IMG/VR virus record: IMGVR_UViG_3300025154_002803
Location: 1-37,702 of that record
Source of the DNA: a virus
Strand: one strand, 5' to 3'
Length of the DNA stretch: 37,702 nucleotides
Shown here: one piece after another, positions 8,128 to 15,150 of the stretch
Layout: the number at the start of each line of letters is the position of its first letter
How positions within the stretch are numbered: the stretch's first letter is position 1
Translations under genes and position numbers: made by a program
The notes under the pieces: model-generated
The model's input: the letters and a program-made list of their open reading frames with translations, nothing else
Databases searched by the model: none
Told to the model about the DNA's origin: nothing

Positions 8128-8354
8128 TATAGCCCTATTGCACCTATTGTTTTTGGCATTTTCAGCCTATTGCAACTTATTGCTAACCTATTGTATATGC
8201 CGGTAAGCAATAGGTTTGAATCGCAAGTATATGGAAATATATATATTTATAAAAAATATATATACCTATTAACCTATTTCCATATATACACCCTCACATT
8301 CATTTTTTTGGGCTTTTTTCATGCGCGCTACGCGTGCGCGCGCGAGGCAATAGG
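8128..8354. other. Candidate phage replication origin
   Basis: The 317-bp gap after the primase holds several origin-like elements. CCTATTG is repeated at 8134, 8143, 8166 and 8187, with a variant (CTTATTG) at 8176. Its inverse CAATAGG is at 8208 and 8348, and partial copies CCTATT are at 8265 and 8273. A perfect 12-bp inverted repeat (TATATGGAAATA at 8228-8239, TATTTCCATATA at 8275-8286) flanks an almost pure A/T core. A GC-only palindromic stretch follows (GCGCGC, 7-nt loop, GCGCGC, about 8324-8342). Iterons, an AT-rich unwinding element and a position next to the replicative helicase-primase are the usual parts of a phage or plasmid origin. The functional claim is inference. Confidence 0.5.
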
Positions 8355-8427
8355 TTTTCCCCATAGTCAGTGCAGCTGGCATTGTGCCAGTTTATTTAAA
8401 TAAACACTTTTTTTTAGGAGTACAGAA

Positions 8428-9060
8428 ATGAAATGGTTAGAAAAAATTACGAAATGGGATATTGCGATTTTAGCAATTATCGTAGTCACAGTTGCATCGT
8501 TATGGCTGGGTGGATGTGAAAGCATAAATATCACACCCTACGATCTTCAAAGCTTAGCTGATCAGACCAGCGAGCTAAGTAGCCAGGTGGATCAATTTCA
8601 GCAGCAGACTCAGGCGACATTGGAGACGCTCAAACAAAACGGAGCTATCGATGGCAACACAATCGCGAAAGTTGAAAAGCTCCAGAGCACAATCAATGCA
8701 GTTCAGGATAAGACGCAGGTTATCGCAGGAGCGATCAAAAACGCGCAGTACACAAATCCTGATGATGGCCTGACAACTGTATTGCAGGGAGCAAGAGCAG
8801 CAAACGCGGCAAGCACGCCGTTTAATCCCTATGCGCCTCTGATTGATATTGGTCTTGGACTCGCAGCGGCGTTTGCAGCTGGGGTAGCTAAAAAGAATGC
8901 TCAAAAAGCAGCCGAGGCACAGGCAAAGTACGAAGCCCACAAACAAGGTGTTGAGTTGACTATGAAACAAGTTTCACAATCAACAGTTCCGGAAGTTAAA
9001 TCAGTTGAAACACAGCTTTATCAGAATATTGGTGAAGCAAGATTAATAAAGAAGAACTAA
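8428..9060 (+). CDS. Predicted phage lipoprotein with coiled coil
   Basis: A 210-aa protein with a strong Shine-Dalgarno (AGGAG). The N-terminus has a hydrophobic segment (12-28) ending in LGGC, a lipobox-like site with the lipidated cysteine at position 30. Residues ~40-110 are rich in Q, A, L and S with heptad character and should form a coiled coil. A second hydrophobic/Ala-Gly segment (IGLGLAAAFAAGVA, ~139-152) may span a membrane. A lipoprotein with coiled coil between replication and packaging genes could be an outer-membrane spanin-like lysis protein or an exclusion protein; neither is proven, and no endolysin lies beside it. Its stop overlaps the next start (TAATG). Confidence 0.7.
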   Translation: MKWLEKITKWDIAILAIIVVTVASLWLGGCESINITPYDLQSLADQTSELSSQVDQFQQQTQATLETLKQNGAIDGNTIAKVEKLQSTINAVQDKTQVIAGAIKNAQYTNPDDGLTTVLQGARAANAASTPFNPYAPLIDIGLGLAAAFAAGVAKKNAQKAAEAQAKYEAHKQGVELTMKQVSQSTVPEVKSVETQLYQNIGEARLIKKN

Positions 9061-9344
9061 TGAAAGCCGAGCAATTAATCATGTTAGAGCATTTTCTTAA
9101 AACTACATCTAATGCCGTAAGGAAATGCGTTGTCTGTAGTGAACCGCTTGGCAAGAATCATAAATGCTCGAAAGAAGGCGAAGCGAGGTTTAATCATAAT
9201 CTCTCTAACAGACAATATAAGCAGATATCTATAAGGCGTCAGAGATATGGCCAAGGACTTACCTTCGATCAAAAGCTCTATGATGCATTTAATGTGTTTA
9301 ATAATGAGCCAATAGATGATTGCTCTAACGCTGATACGCTGTGA
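9060..9344 (+). CDS. Small zinc-binding protein of unknown function
   Basis: A 94-aa protein that starts in a TAATG overlap with the lipoprotein gene. CVVC (23-26) and HKC (34-36) could form a small zinc site; the rest is polar and basic, with several Q, R and N residues. No family is recognised. A structural zinc finger in a nucleic-acid-binding accessory protein is the plainest reading. Co-translation with the lipoprotein is suggested by the overlap only. Confidence 0.6.
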   Translation: MKAEQLIMLEHFLKTTSNAVRKCVVCSEPLGKNHKCSKEGEARFNHNLSNRQYKQISIRRQRYGQGLTFDQKLYDAFNVFNNEPIDDCSNADTL

Positions 9345-9499
9345 CCGCACACGTTGGCACAGGTGCGTTGTTTGATATACAAGTGGAGGTGTGCTTGAAA
9401 ATAAAAAACGATGCATCTTGTGGCAACGTGGCGCGATGAGCGGATGTGAATAAAAAGTTATTTATCAATTTTGAAAGTAGAAACGGAGTTTTTAGCAAA

Positions 9500-9607
9500 A
9501 TGAAAACAACAACAAATTTTATAATGCCACCAAATGCCCATTTGGAGGCATTATATGATAGGGCAAAAGTATACTGTTTAGCGTTATGGTATATCGCTAT
9601 TACATAA
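9500..9607 (+). CDS. Possible 35-aa ORF spanning a long hairpin
   Basis: ATG at 9500 follows CGGAG by 11 bases and opens a 35-codon frame (MKTTTNFIMPPNAHLEALYD...) ending at TAA 9605-9607. It lies in the 369-bp gap between the zinc protein and the methyltransferase. A long inverted repeat (9520-9555) falls inside it, so the frame may be incidental to an RNA or DNA structure. No family is recognised. Apart from this the gap shows nothing clear. Confidence 0.28.
   Translation: MKTTTNFIMPPNAHLEALYDRAKVYCLALWYIAIT
9520..9555. repeat. Long near-perfect inverted repeat (hairpin)
   Basis: TATAATGCC (9520-9528) pairs with GGCATTATA (9547-9555), and CCAAATG (9530-9536) with CATTTGG (9539-9545). Only an A-A mismatch interrupts 16 bp, and the loop is 2 nt. 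No T-run follows, so it is not a standard terminator. It may be an RNA hairpin that guards the methyltransferase mRNA, a cruciform, or a dimer-binding site. Confidence 0.75.
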
Positions 9608-9713
9608 GTCACGGGTCCTCCGCCACTTAAAACAAGACAAATGGCAGCGGGAGCGGGCACTATATAAAAGACATTCGGTCGCCAACTACATTTTTTTTTA
9701 GAAAGAACTTATT

Positions 9714-10940
9714 ATGAAAATAGAATTACGCAGTATTGAAGATATTAAGCCATACGCAAACAATCCCCGCATAAATGATAAGGCGGTCGAGGCGGTTATG
9801 GCAAGTTTGAAGGAATTTGGATTTCGCCAACCCGTTGTGGTTGATAAAGATTACATCATTATCGTAGGTCACACCCGCCACAAGGCAGCACAAAAACTTG
9901 GGTTAGAAAAGATCCCCGTCCATGTAGCCAAAGATTTAACCGAAGGACAGATAAGAGCATATAGAATCGCCGACAACCAGACCGCTACAATATCGGAATG
10001 GAATTATGAACTACTTCCTATCGAATTAAAAGATTTGCAAGCAATGGATTTTAATCTTGAACTGCTTGGTTTCGATAGTGACCAGCTTGCCACAATTCTT
10101 GATCCCGGCATACAGGATGGTCTCACCGATCCCGATGATGTACCCGCCCCGCCGTCCGAGGCGATAACAAAACCCGGCGATCTTTGGATTTTAGGTGAGC
10201 ACCGATTATTGTGCGGCGATAGTACCAACCGCCAGGAGGTAAGCATGCTTATGAATGGCGACAAGTCAGGTATGATTTTCACCGATGCGCCATATAATGT
10301 CGATTACGGCTCATCAAAAAATCCCCGTCATAAAATAAGATCAATTCAAAATGATTGTATGTCAACCGATGAATGGAGCATCTTCTGTCATAAGATGTAT
10401 GAAATATTTCGTGAGTTCAATACCGGCGATATTTATATGTGGGGAGCATCGGGGCCGGAGGGAATGAGAATGAGACTGTGGCTTATTGAGATGGGCTTCC
10501 ACTGGTCGGCAACGATTATCTGGAAAAAACAGCAACTGGTTTTATCCCCGGCAAAATATCAGCGAATGTATGAACCATGTTACTATGGCTGGCTCGAAAA
10601 AAGCAGCTTTGGTGACGACCGAACTCAAACAGAGGTCTGGGAAATTAATCGCCCTCTTAATTCAAAACTTCACCCGACAATGAAGCCAGTTGAATTATGC
10701 ATCAAAGGCATAACAAATAGTTCCGTGCCGGGGACGATTGTTTTTGATGGATTCCTTGGCAGCGGCAGTACGCTGATTGCTTGCGAGCAAACCGGACGCA
10801 AATGCTATGGCCTTGAAATTGATCCAATTTACTGTGATGTTATAAAAAATAGATGGGAGCAGTTCACAGGAAAAAAAGCAAAACTATCTAACGACAAAAC
10901 CCCAACCGCTGAGGCCGGGGCTGTCTCGGAGAAAAAATAA
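9714..10940 (+). CDS. ParB-like domain fused to beta-class DNA methyltransferase
   Basis: 408 aa. Residues ~1-95 are a ParB/sulfiredoxin-like domain with GHTRHKAA (52-59), of the sort that heads many phage methyltransferases. Residues ~155-390 are an amino-methyltransferase. The catalytic motif IV comes first (TDAPYNVDYG, 190-199) and the AdoMet motif I later (FDGFLGSGST, 344-353), which is the beta-class order of N6-adenine/N4-cytosine enzymes. The catalytic tetrapeptide is DAPY instead of the usual DPPY. The protein may protect phage DNA from host restriction or regulate phage genes; target site is unknown and no partner endonuclease is adjacent. It converges with the minus-strand block 8 bp downstream. 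Confidence 0.9.
   Translation: MKIELRSIEDIKPYANNPRINDKAVEAVMASLKEFGFRQPVVVDKDYIIIVGHTRHKAAQKLGLEKIPVHVAKDLTEGQIRAYRIADNQTATISEWNYELLPIELKDLQAMDFNLELLGFDSDQLATILDPGIQDGLTDPDDVPAPPSEAITKPGDLWILGEHRLLCGDSTNRQEVSMLMNGDKSGMIFTDAPYNVDYGSSKNPRHKIRSIQNDCMSTDEWSIFCHKMYEIFREFNTGDIYMWGASGPEGMRMRLWLIEMGFHWSATIIWKKQQLVLSPAKYQRMYEPCYYGWLEKSSFGDDRTQTEVWEINRPLNSKLHPTMKPVELCIKGITNSSVPGTIVFDGFLGSGSTLIACEQTGRKCYGLEIDPIYCDVIKNRWEQFTGKKAKLSNDKTPTAEAGAVSEKK
10895..10920 (-). terminator. Terminator candidate at convergent gene ends
   Basis: On the minus strand CCCC (10920-10917) and GGGG (10903-10900) enclose a partly paired GC-rich interior and are followed by TTTTG. It sits inside the 3' end of the methyltransferase gene and would end transcripts of the minus-strand block. 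The stem contains wobble pairs, so strength is uncertain. Confidence 0.33.
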
Positions 10941-10948
10941 TGCTATCG

Positions 10949-11428
10949 CTACTTGGCAAATTCAAACTTACCACGCCCGGTTTTGCGGAACCTGGATTCG
11001 GCTCCTTTTTTCTTAATCTCAGTACTGATTGCAGAATGAAGAGTGGCCGAAGGCGTTTTGCCATCGGTTTTCCAGAGACCTTTATCCAGCATTCGCTTTA
11101 CCATCTCCCGGCAATTGAGCGGCTGGCCCGCTTCCTGAAGGATCTGCACCGCCCCGCTCAAACCGCTAATCTGCAATTTGCTGCCCTCTTTTTTGCTGGT
11201 TGCTTTGGCTGGGCCAACTTTCTTTTCAGCCATCGCAGCTTTAGGTCGTATCCGGTGGTAAACACTGACAAGTTGCTTGGCAGATTTGATAAGAACATCA
11301 TTATTTGTTTTGATATTGCGGCCAACCCAATGGCCATCCTGGTTGTAGCTCATGATACGGACCGCCATGGTATTTTTGCCAACTTTCATATTGTAAAGTT
11401 CGCTTACTTTAATTTCTTCTTTCTGCAT
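10949..11428 (-). CDS. HARE-HTH domain protein
   Basis: A 159-aa protein. The C-terminal ~75 residues (GAVQILQEAGQPLNCREMVKRMLDKGLWKTDGKTP, then ATLHSAISTEI and FRKTGRGKFEFAK) match the HARE-HTH winged helix, known from the RNA polymerase delta subunit, ASXL proteins and some restriction systems. That family has been proposed to read DNA modification or chromatin state. The N-terminal ~70 residues form a small beta-rich domain (VGKNTMAVRIMSYNQDGHWVGRNIKTNNDV), followed by an Ala/Lys linker. It has GAAAGGA upstream and is the last gene of a five-gene minus-strand operon. Lying back to back with a DNA methyltransferase suggests, but does not prove, a role in sensing methylated phage DNA. Confidence 0.8.
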   Translation of the reverse strand: MQKEEIKVSELYNMKVGKNTMAVRIMSYNQDGHWVGRNIKTNNDVLIKSAKQLVSVYHRIRPKAAMAEKKVGPAKATSKKEGSKLQISGLSGAVQILQEAGQPLNCREMVKRMLDKGLWKTDGKTPSATLHSAISTEIKKKGAESRFRKTGRGKFEFAK

Positions 11429-11458
11429 GATAATCTTCCTTTCAAAAAAAATTGTCTA

Positions 11459-11629
11459 CTATCTACTTTGAACTATTGTGATTTGAAACTCGCTTCCATC
11501 GCTGGTTCGGACAACAAGTCCGCTGTTGCTTGTGAGCATTCCAGCTTCACCAAATGTCAGGGTCGATCTGATCTTGTCCTGATCTGCCAGAAGCTCCTGC
11601 ACAAATTCTTCAAACATTTTCTCGTTCAT
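11459..11629 (-). CDS. Small conserved-looking protein, 56 aa
   Basis: The minus-strand ATG at 11629 follows AAGGAG by seven bases; the frame codes for MNEKMFEEFVQELLADQDK..., ending GLVVRTSDGSEFQITIVQSR at a TAG (11459-11461). An acidic helical N-terminus is followed by a short beta-hairpin-like C-terminus. No family is recognised. Its strong ribosome-binding site and tight fit between the 88-aa gene (12 bp away) and the HARE-HTH gene make it likely real. It is a member of the same minus-strand operon. Confidence 0.7.
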   Translation of the reverse strand: MNEKMFEEFVQELLADQDKIRSTLTFGEAGMLTSNSGLVVRTSDGSEFQITIVQSR

Positions 11630-11641
11630 GTTGAAATCTCC

Positions 11642-11908
11642 TTAATCTGCGAAAAATATTATGTAGCGAAAATAACTATGGATCATCGAATTGGTTCCCC
11701 GGCAGCCATCAAGATGGTATTGGATACACTGAGCCATGGAAAATTGATCCTCACGATCATTTTTAGAAACATGGTGAACCGAAACCCGGTGACCATTTTT
11801 ATCTTTAAGCTCGCAAAGAATGCACTCAAGTCCTTCTGTTGGATTATTGCGAGTGATCTTTGCTGTGAATCCTGTTTCGCCTTCGAGTGTGATTGTTTTA
11901 ACTTTCAT
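11642..11908 (-). CDS. Unknown small protein, 88 aa
   Basis: It starts after GGGAG. The first ~60 residues look like a compact beta-rich domain (MKVKTITLEGETGFTAKITR, then LCELKDKNGHRVSVHHVS), with three cysteines in the full protein; the end (SMIHSYFRYIIFFAD) is aromatic. I recognise no family. It sits between the KOW-like gene (3 bp upstream) and the 56-aa gene, and its stop lies in the next gene's ribosome-binding region, as in a coupled operon. Confidence 0.65.
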   Translation of the reverse strand: MKVKTITLEGETGFTAKITRNNPTEGLECILCELKDKNGHRVSVHHVSKNDREDQFSMAQCIQYHLDGCRGTNSMIHSYFRYIIFFAD

Positions 11909-11911
11909 TCT

Positions 11912-12079
11912 TTAGATCTCCCTACAATTATTTATTTTGATGACCATTTGTGTGGGTTGTTGTTTTGGTTGGGCGGTTTTGGGTTTGATGATGTTGATGT
12001 CGTAGCGTCCATCGGTATAAACTCCAACAACTCGGCCGCGAACTCCTTTGTATTTGCCTTTTGTGATTTCGATCTTCAT
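11912..12079 (-). CDS. Small KOW-like protein, 55 aa
   Basis: The frame is open further upstream, but the ATG at 12079 follows AAAGGACA and overlaps the upstream stop (ATGA), so I start there. The sequence MKIEITKGKYKGVRGRVVGVYTDGRYDI resembles the KOW motif, a ~27-residue RNA/protein-binding loop found in NusG and ribosomal proteins, with the usual 'G.yKG..G.V..v...g.y.v' pattern. The rest is a Q/P/K-rich tail. A free KOW in a phage could bind RNA or polymerase; this is a resemblance in a short protein, so moderate confidence. Confidence 0.6.
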   Translation of the reverse strand: MKIEITKGKYKGVRGRVVGVYTDGRYDINIIKPKTAQPKQQPTQMVIKINNCREI

Positions 12080-12321
12080 TTGCTTGTCCTTTCGTTTTTG
12101 GTTTCGTTTATGTGTGGGTCGTTTTGGGTGCGAGTTAGATCTTCGAGTGATTCCTGGATTTGTTTTTCTGATATGCCGCTGAATAAGGCCAAAGCCCTGA
12201 TCAATTCGCGCCTGGCATCGATTGGCGAGCCGATATTCGACTGCTTTTCTAATTCGCATTCGAACCATGCCAGGAGGTTTGCGATATCGGCTTTGGCTGC
12301 TTTATATTCCGTGTTTTCCAT
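12076..12321 (-). CDS. Unknown acidic helical protein, first gene of minus-strand operon
   Basis: Start at the ATG 12321 (MENTEYKAAKADI), seven bases after GAAAGGA; an upstream in-frame ATG has no ribosome-binding site. The 81-aa product is almost entirely predicted helix (IANLLAWFECELEKQS, then ARRELIRALALFSGISEKQIQESLEDL) and charged. No family is recognised. It leads the divergent five-gene block, and its last codons overlap the KOW-like gene by four bases. Confidence 0.62.
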   Translation of the reverse strand: MENTEYKAAKADIANLLAWFECELEKQSNIGSPIDARRELIRALALFSGISEKQIQESLEDLTRTQNDPHINETKNERTSK

Positions 12322-12352
12322 GTTTTTCCTTTCAAAAAAATTGTCTTTAAGA

Positions 12353-12362
12353 ACATGCATGT
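12353..12362. promoter_or_regulatory. Palindrome in divergent intergenic region
   Basis: ACATGCATGT is a perfect 10-bp palindrome in the 110-bp gap between the minus-strand operon and the plus-strand packaging genes. This AT-rich gap must hold both promoters; a shared operator is plausible. No clear -35/-10 pair was found for either direction. Confidence 0.3.
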
Positions 12363-12431
12363 GTTATCTAAATAAATATGTTAAAGCAAGTAATTAAACC
12401 CATTTAAACAAAGGAGTTACATTAATTTATC

Positions 12432-12638
12432 ATGACAACACAAAATGACACAAAACAAGCGAAAACTTCGATAAATCCAGCCGCATTAACGCCCGAAACG
12501 CTGGCAAAAATGCTTGGATTGCAAGTTGAGATTGTCCAGAAACATATCGCACAAGGTGCGCCGGTTGCGGCGGATGGAACAATTAACTTAGTAAATTACG
12601 GCGCATGGCTTTGCAGCAGGATAAATAATGGCAATTGA
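12432..12638 (+). CDS. Small terminase-like HTH protein
   Basis: A 68-aa protein. After a polar tail it has 'LTPETLAKMLGLQVEIVQKHIAQGAPVAADGTINLVNYGAWLCSRI', an excisionase/Nu1-type winged helix in which the 'GAP...DG.INL..Y..WL' wing is typical of small terminase DNA-recognition domains. It sits just before the large terminase and overlaps its start by 11 bp. It is shorter than the usual small terminase (150-180 aa), so either it only supplies a DNA-binding domain or a true small subunit is elsewhere. GGAG is 15 bases from the ATG, an unusually long spacing. Confidence 0.62.
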   Translation: MTTQNDTKQAKTSINPAALTPETLAKMLGLQVEIVQKHIAQGAPVAADGTINLVNYGAWLCSRINNGN

Positions 12639-14886
12639 TGTAAATAGTTTAACGCAAATACAACTGCTTCGTTTGATGAATGCAACACCGCTTGGCAATG
12701 TCCTGTCTCAAAACCAGCTTCGTTGGCAAATGAACTCGGCGGCATATCGCATTGGTGATGGCAAGCATATTAATTTAGTGCGGTATGTATCATGGATGGC
12801 ACATGAATATGAAAACCCCAAACAGCAAAAGCAATCTGTCGAGAATTCCAGATTAAAAGATTTGATTTCTAAAAATGCAGCCCGCAAAGAAGCTCAGGAT
12901 ATCGGCGAGATTCCTGCAATTGAAAATCAAGAGCGAAGAGAGCGAGCCTGCAAAGATTTTAGATTCTTCTGTGAGACGTATTTCACCGATGTGTTTTATT
13001 TGCCATGGTCTGATGATCACCTTACGGTTATTTCAAAAATAGAACAATCCGTTCTTCAGGGAGGATTGTTCGCTTTCGCGATGCCGCGCGGAAGCGGCAA
13101 ATCTGCTCTGACAAGATCGGCTGCAATCTGGGCTATTCTGATTGGCGCACGCAAATATGTCTGTTTGATTGGTTCTGCCACCCGGCAATCATTAAATCTT
13201 TTTCAAAGTGTCCAGGCGGCAATGCTTGGTAATAATTTATTATTGGCGGACTTCCCTGAAATCATTTATCCGATCCAATGCCTGGAAAATAGCGCACATA
13301 GACAGCGCGGGCAGCGATATAACGGCCAGCTTACGTATCCGGTCTGGGGGACACACAAGATTGTGATTCCCACTATTGCAGCAAGCTGTGCCTGCGGTTC
13401 AGTTATTACCGTCGATAGTCTGGATAGCAATATTCGCGGCCAGATCCACACGACAATGGATGGCAGGATCATTCGTCCTGATCTGGTCCTCATTGATGAT
13501 CCCCAAACAAGGGAATCCGCCAAATCAGTTGATCAGACTAATCAGCGGCTAAGTACATTGAATGGTGATGTGCTCGGCATGGCTGGACCTGGTAAGAAGA
13601 TATCCGGGCTTCTTACCTGCACCAAAATTTATTGCAATGATTTAGCAGATCAGATTCTTGATTCTCAAAAGAACCCCGAATGGCAGGGCCAATGTACTAA
13701 AATGGTTTATGCATTTCCAACAGATACAAAACTCTGGGATCAATATGAGGAACTTCGGGCAAATAGTTTGCGAGCAGGCAACGGCGGCAAGGAGGCAACA
13801 GAGTTTTATATTCAAAACCGCCCTGCTATGGATCTGGGTAGTAAAGTTGCCTGGCCCCAGCGTCATAACGAAGATGAAGTCTCTGCAATCCAGCATGCCA
13901 TGAATTTAATGCTCCGCAATGAAGTTGCATTCTATGCTGAATATCAGAACGATCCGATTGCAGAACAATCTGATGAACAGATTCTGACTGTCGAGCAGGT
14001 TATGGAGAAAACCAATGGCCGAAAAAGAGGTGAGGTTCCGCTTTCATGCCAGTATCTTACGATGTTTATCGATGTGCATGATAAGTTATTGTTCTACACT
14101 GTTTGCGCGTGGGCCGAGGATTTTACAGGCTATGTTGTTGATTACGGAACATATCCAGACCAGAAGCGGTTGTCGTTTACTCTGCGAAAAGCTCAGGTAA
14201 CACTTTCAGATATTTACCGCGGCATGGAAAAAGAAGGTGCTATTCAGGCTGGATTGGAAAAATTATGCAGTGATTATTTAAGTCGAGATTGGAACCGCGG
14301 AACCGGGGTCATGAAAATCGATCGCTGTTTGATTGACAGCGGCTATATGCCCGGCATTATTGAAAATATACGTCATAAACTTGGCTCCTGCTTAATGGCA
14401 TCTAAAGGTGTTGGTATCAGAGCTGCCAATAAACCAATGTCAACATACAAGCGCAAGCCCGGCGAGCGGCATGGCCATCATTGGTATATCCCCAACATAA
14501 ATAAAACCGGGGAATTCACGCATGTAGCAATCGATACAAATTATTGGAAGACGTTTGTGCATGAAAGATTCTTTGTAGCAGCGGGAGATCATGGCTCATT
14601 AACTATTTTTGGTAAAGGCGGTCATCAGCATTCATTATTTGCTGAGCATGTAGCAGGCTCTGAAATTTGGGTACGAACCGAAGGACATGGACGTGTCGTT
14701 TACCAATGGTCACCAAGAATAGGTGGGATAGATAACCACTGGCTCGATTGTATGGTGGGCTCGGCGGTCGCGGCTTCGATGTGCGGATGTAATATTACAG
14801 GACAGGTTGTTGCGCGAGCGAAACGCGAAAGAATTACATTGTCAGAACTGCAAAAACAAAAAAGGATGAATGCTGCCAATGTCTGA
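12628..14886 (+). CDS. Terminase large subunit with N-terminal HTH-like extension
   Basis: 752 aa, the ATP-driven DNA packaging motor and headful/cos nuclease. Walker A is PRGSGKS (153-159) and Walker B LVLIDDP (286-292). The nuclease domain begins near FIDVHDKLL (~D482), with further acidic residues in 'CLIDSGYMPGIIENIRHK' and 'WLDCMVGSAVAAS'. With a lambda-type portal downstream it most resembles GpA-like/large terminases of lambda-type heads. Residues ~8-60 (IQLLRLMNATPLG..., then GDGKHINLVRYVSWMAHE) repeat the pattern of the small upstream HTH protein, so the large subunit seems to carry a second copy of that domain. The length exceeds a typical ~600-aa enzyme by about this extension plus linker. 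Confidence 0.9.
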   Translation: MAIDVNSLTQIQLLRLMNATPLGNVLSQNQLRWQMNSAAYRIGDGKHINLVRYVSWMAHEYENPKQQKQSVENSRLKDLISKNAARKEAQDIGEIPAIENQERRERACKDFRFFCETYFTDVFYLPWSDDHLTVISKIEQSVLQGGLFAFAMPRGSGKSALTRSAAIWAILIGARKYVCLIGSATRQSLNLFQSVQAAMLGNNLLLADFPEIIYPIQCLENSAHRQRGQRYNGQLTYPVWGTHKIVIPTIAASCACGSVITVDSLDSNIRGQIHTTMDGRIIRPDLVLIDDPQTRESAKSVDQTNQRLSTLNGDVLGMAGPGKKISGLLTCTKIYCNDLADQILDSQKNPEWQGQCTKMVYAFPTDTKLWDQYEELRANSLRAGNGGKEATEFYIQNRPAMDLGSKVAWPQRHNEDEVSAIQHAMNLMLRNEVAFYAEYQNDPIAEQSDEQILTVEQVMEKTNGRKRGEVPLSCQYLTMFIDVHDKLLFYTVCAWAEDFTGYVVDYGTYPDQKRLSFTLRKAQVTLSDIYRGMEKEGAIQAGLEKLCSDYLSRDWNRGTGVMKIDRCLIDSGYMPGIIENIRHKLGSCLMASKGVGIRAANKPMSTYKRKPGERHGHHWYIPNINKTGEFTHVAIDTNYWKTFVHERFFVAAGDHGSLTIFGKGGHQHSLFAEHVAGSEIWVRTEGHGRVVYQWSPRIGGIDNHWLDCMVGSAVAASMCGCNITGQVVARAKRERITLSELQKQKRMNAANV

Positions 14887-15052
14887 AAACAATAAACAAA
14901 GTGAGACTGGACTTGAATGTAGTAACTGCGGTTGTCGGCATTTTCGCGTTCAGGGAACTCGTATCGCCAATAAACAAATTATACGATATCGCCTGTGCAG
15001 AAATTGTGGGATACGGCTTACCACAGTAGAAAGAGCTGTTTCTAATAAATAA
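14870..15052 (+). CDS. NrdR-like zinc-ribbon protein
   Basis: 60 aa (52-57 if a later ATG, such as 14879, is used). Two CxxC pairs (CSNCGC and CRNCGI) bracket 'FRVQGTRIANKQIIRYRLC', followed by RLTTVER. This closely resembles the zinc ribbon of NrdR (C.~C......V..TR....G..IRRRR.C..CG.RFTT.E) without its ATP-cone. It overlaps the terminase end and probably binds nucleic acid; regulation of packaging or transcription is only a guess. Such stand-alone ribbons recur beside phage terminases. Confidence 0.7.
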   Translation: MLPMSENNKQSETGLECSNCGCRHFRVQGTRIANKQIIRYRLCRNCGIRLTTVERAVSNK

Positions 15053-15150
15053 GTAGTAAATGTAAGTTAATTAATGATGTTACCAGTGAGAAAATGTATA
15101 CACAAATATATCAGAACAAGTTAATAATAAATTTTTATAAGGAGTCAGCA

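Noticed and set aside
8107-8403. 98-codon ORF after the primase
   Set aside because: It starts in an ATGA overlap, but its codons run through the CCTATTG repeats, the A/T core and the GC palindrome, and the product has no protein-like pattern.
10940-12397. 485-codon plus-strand ORF
   Set aside because: It is antisense to five small minus-strand genes that have good ribosome sites and overlaps; its product is Phe/Cys-rich and unlike any protein.
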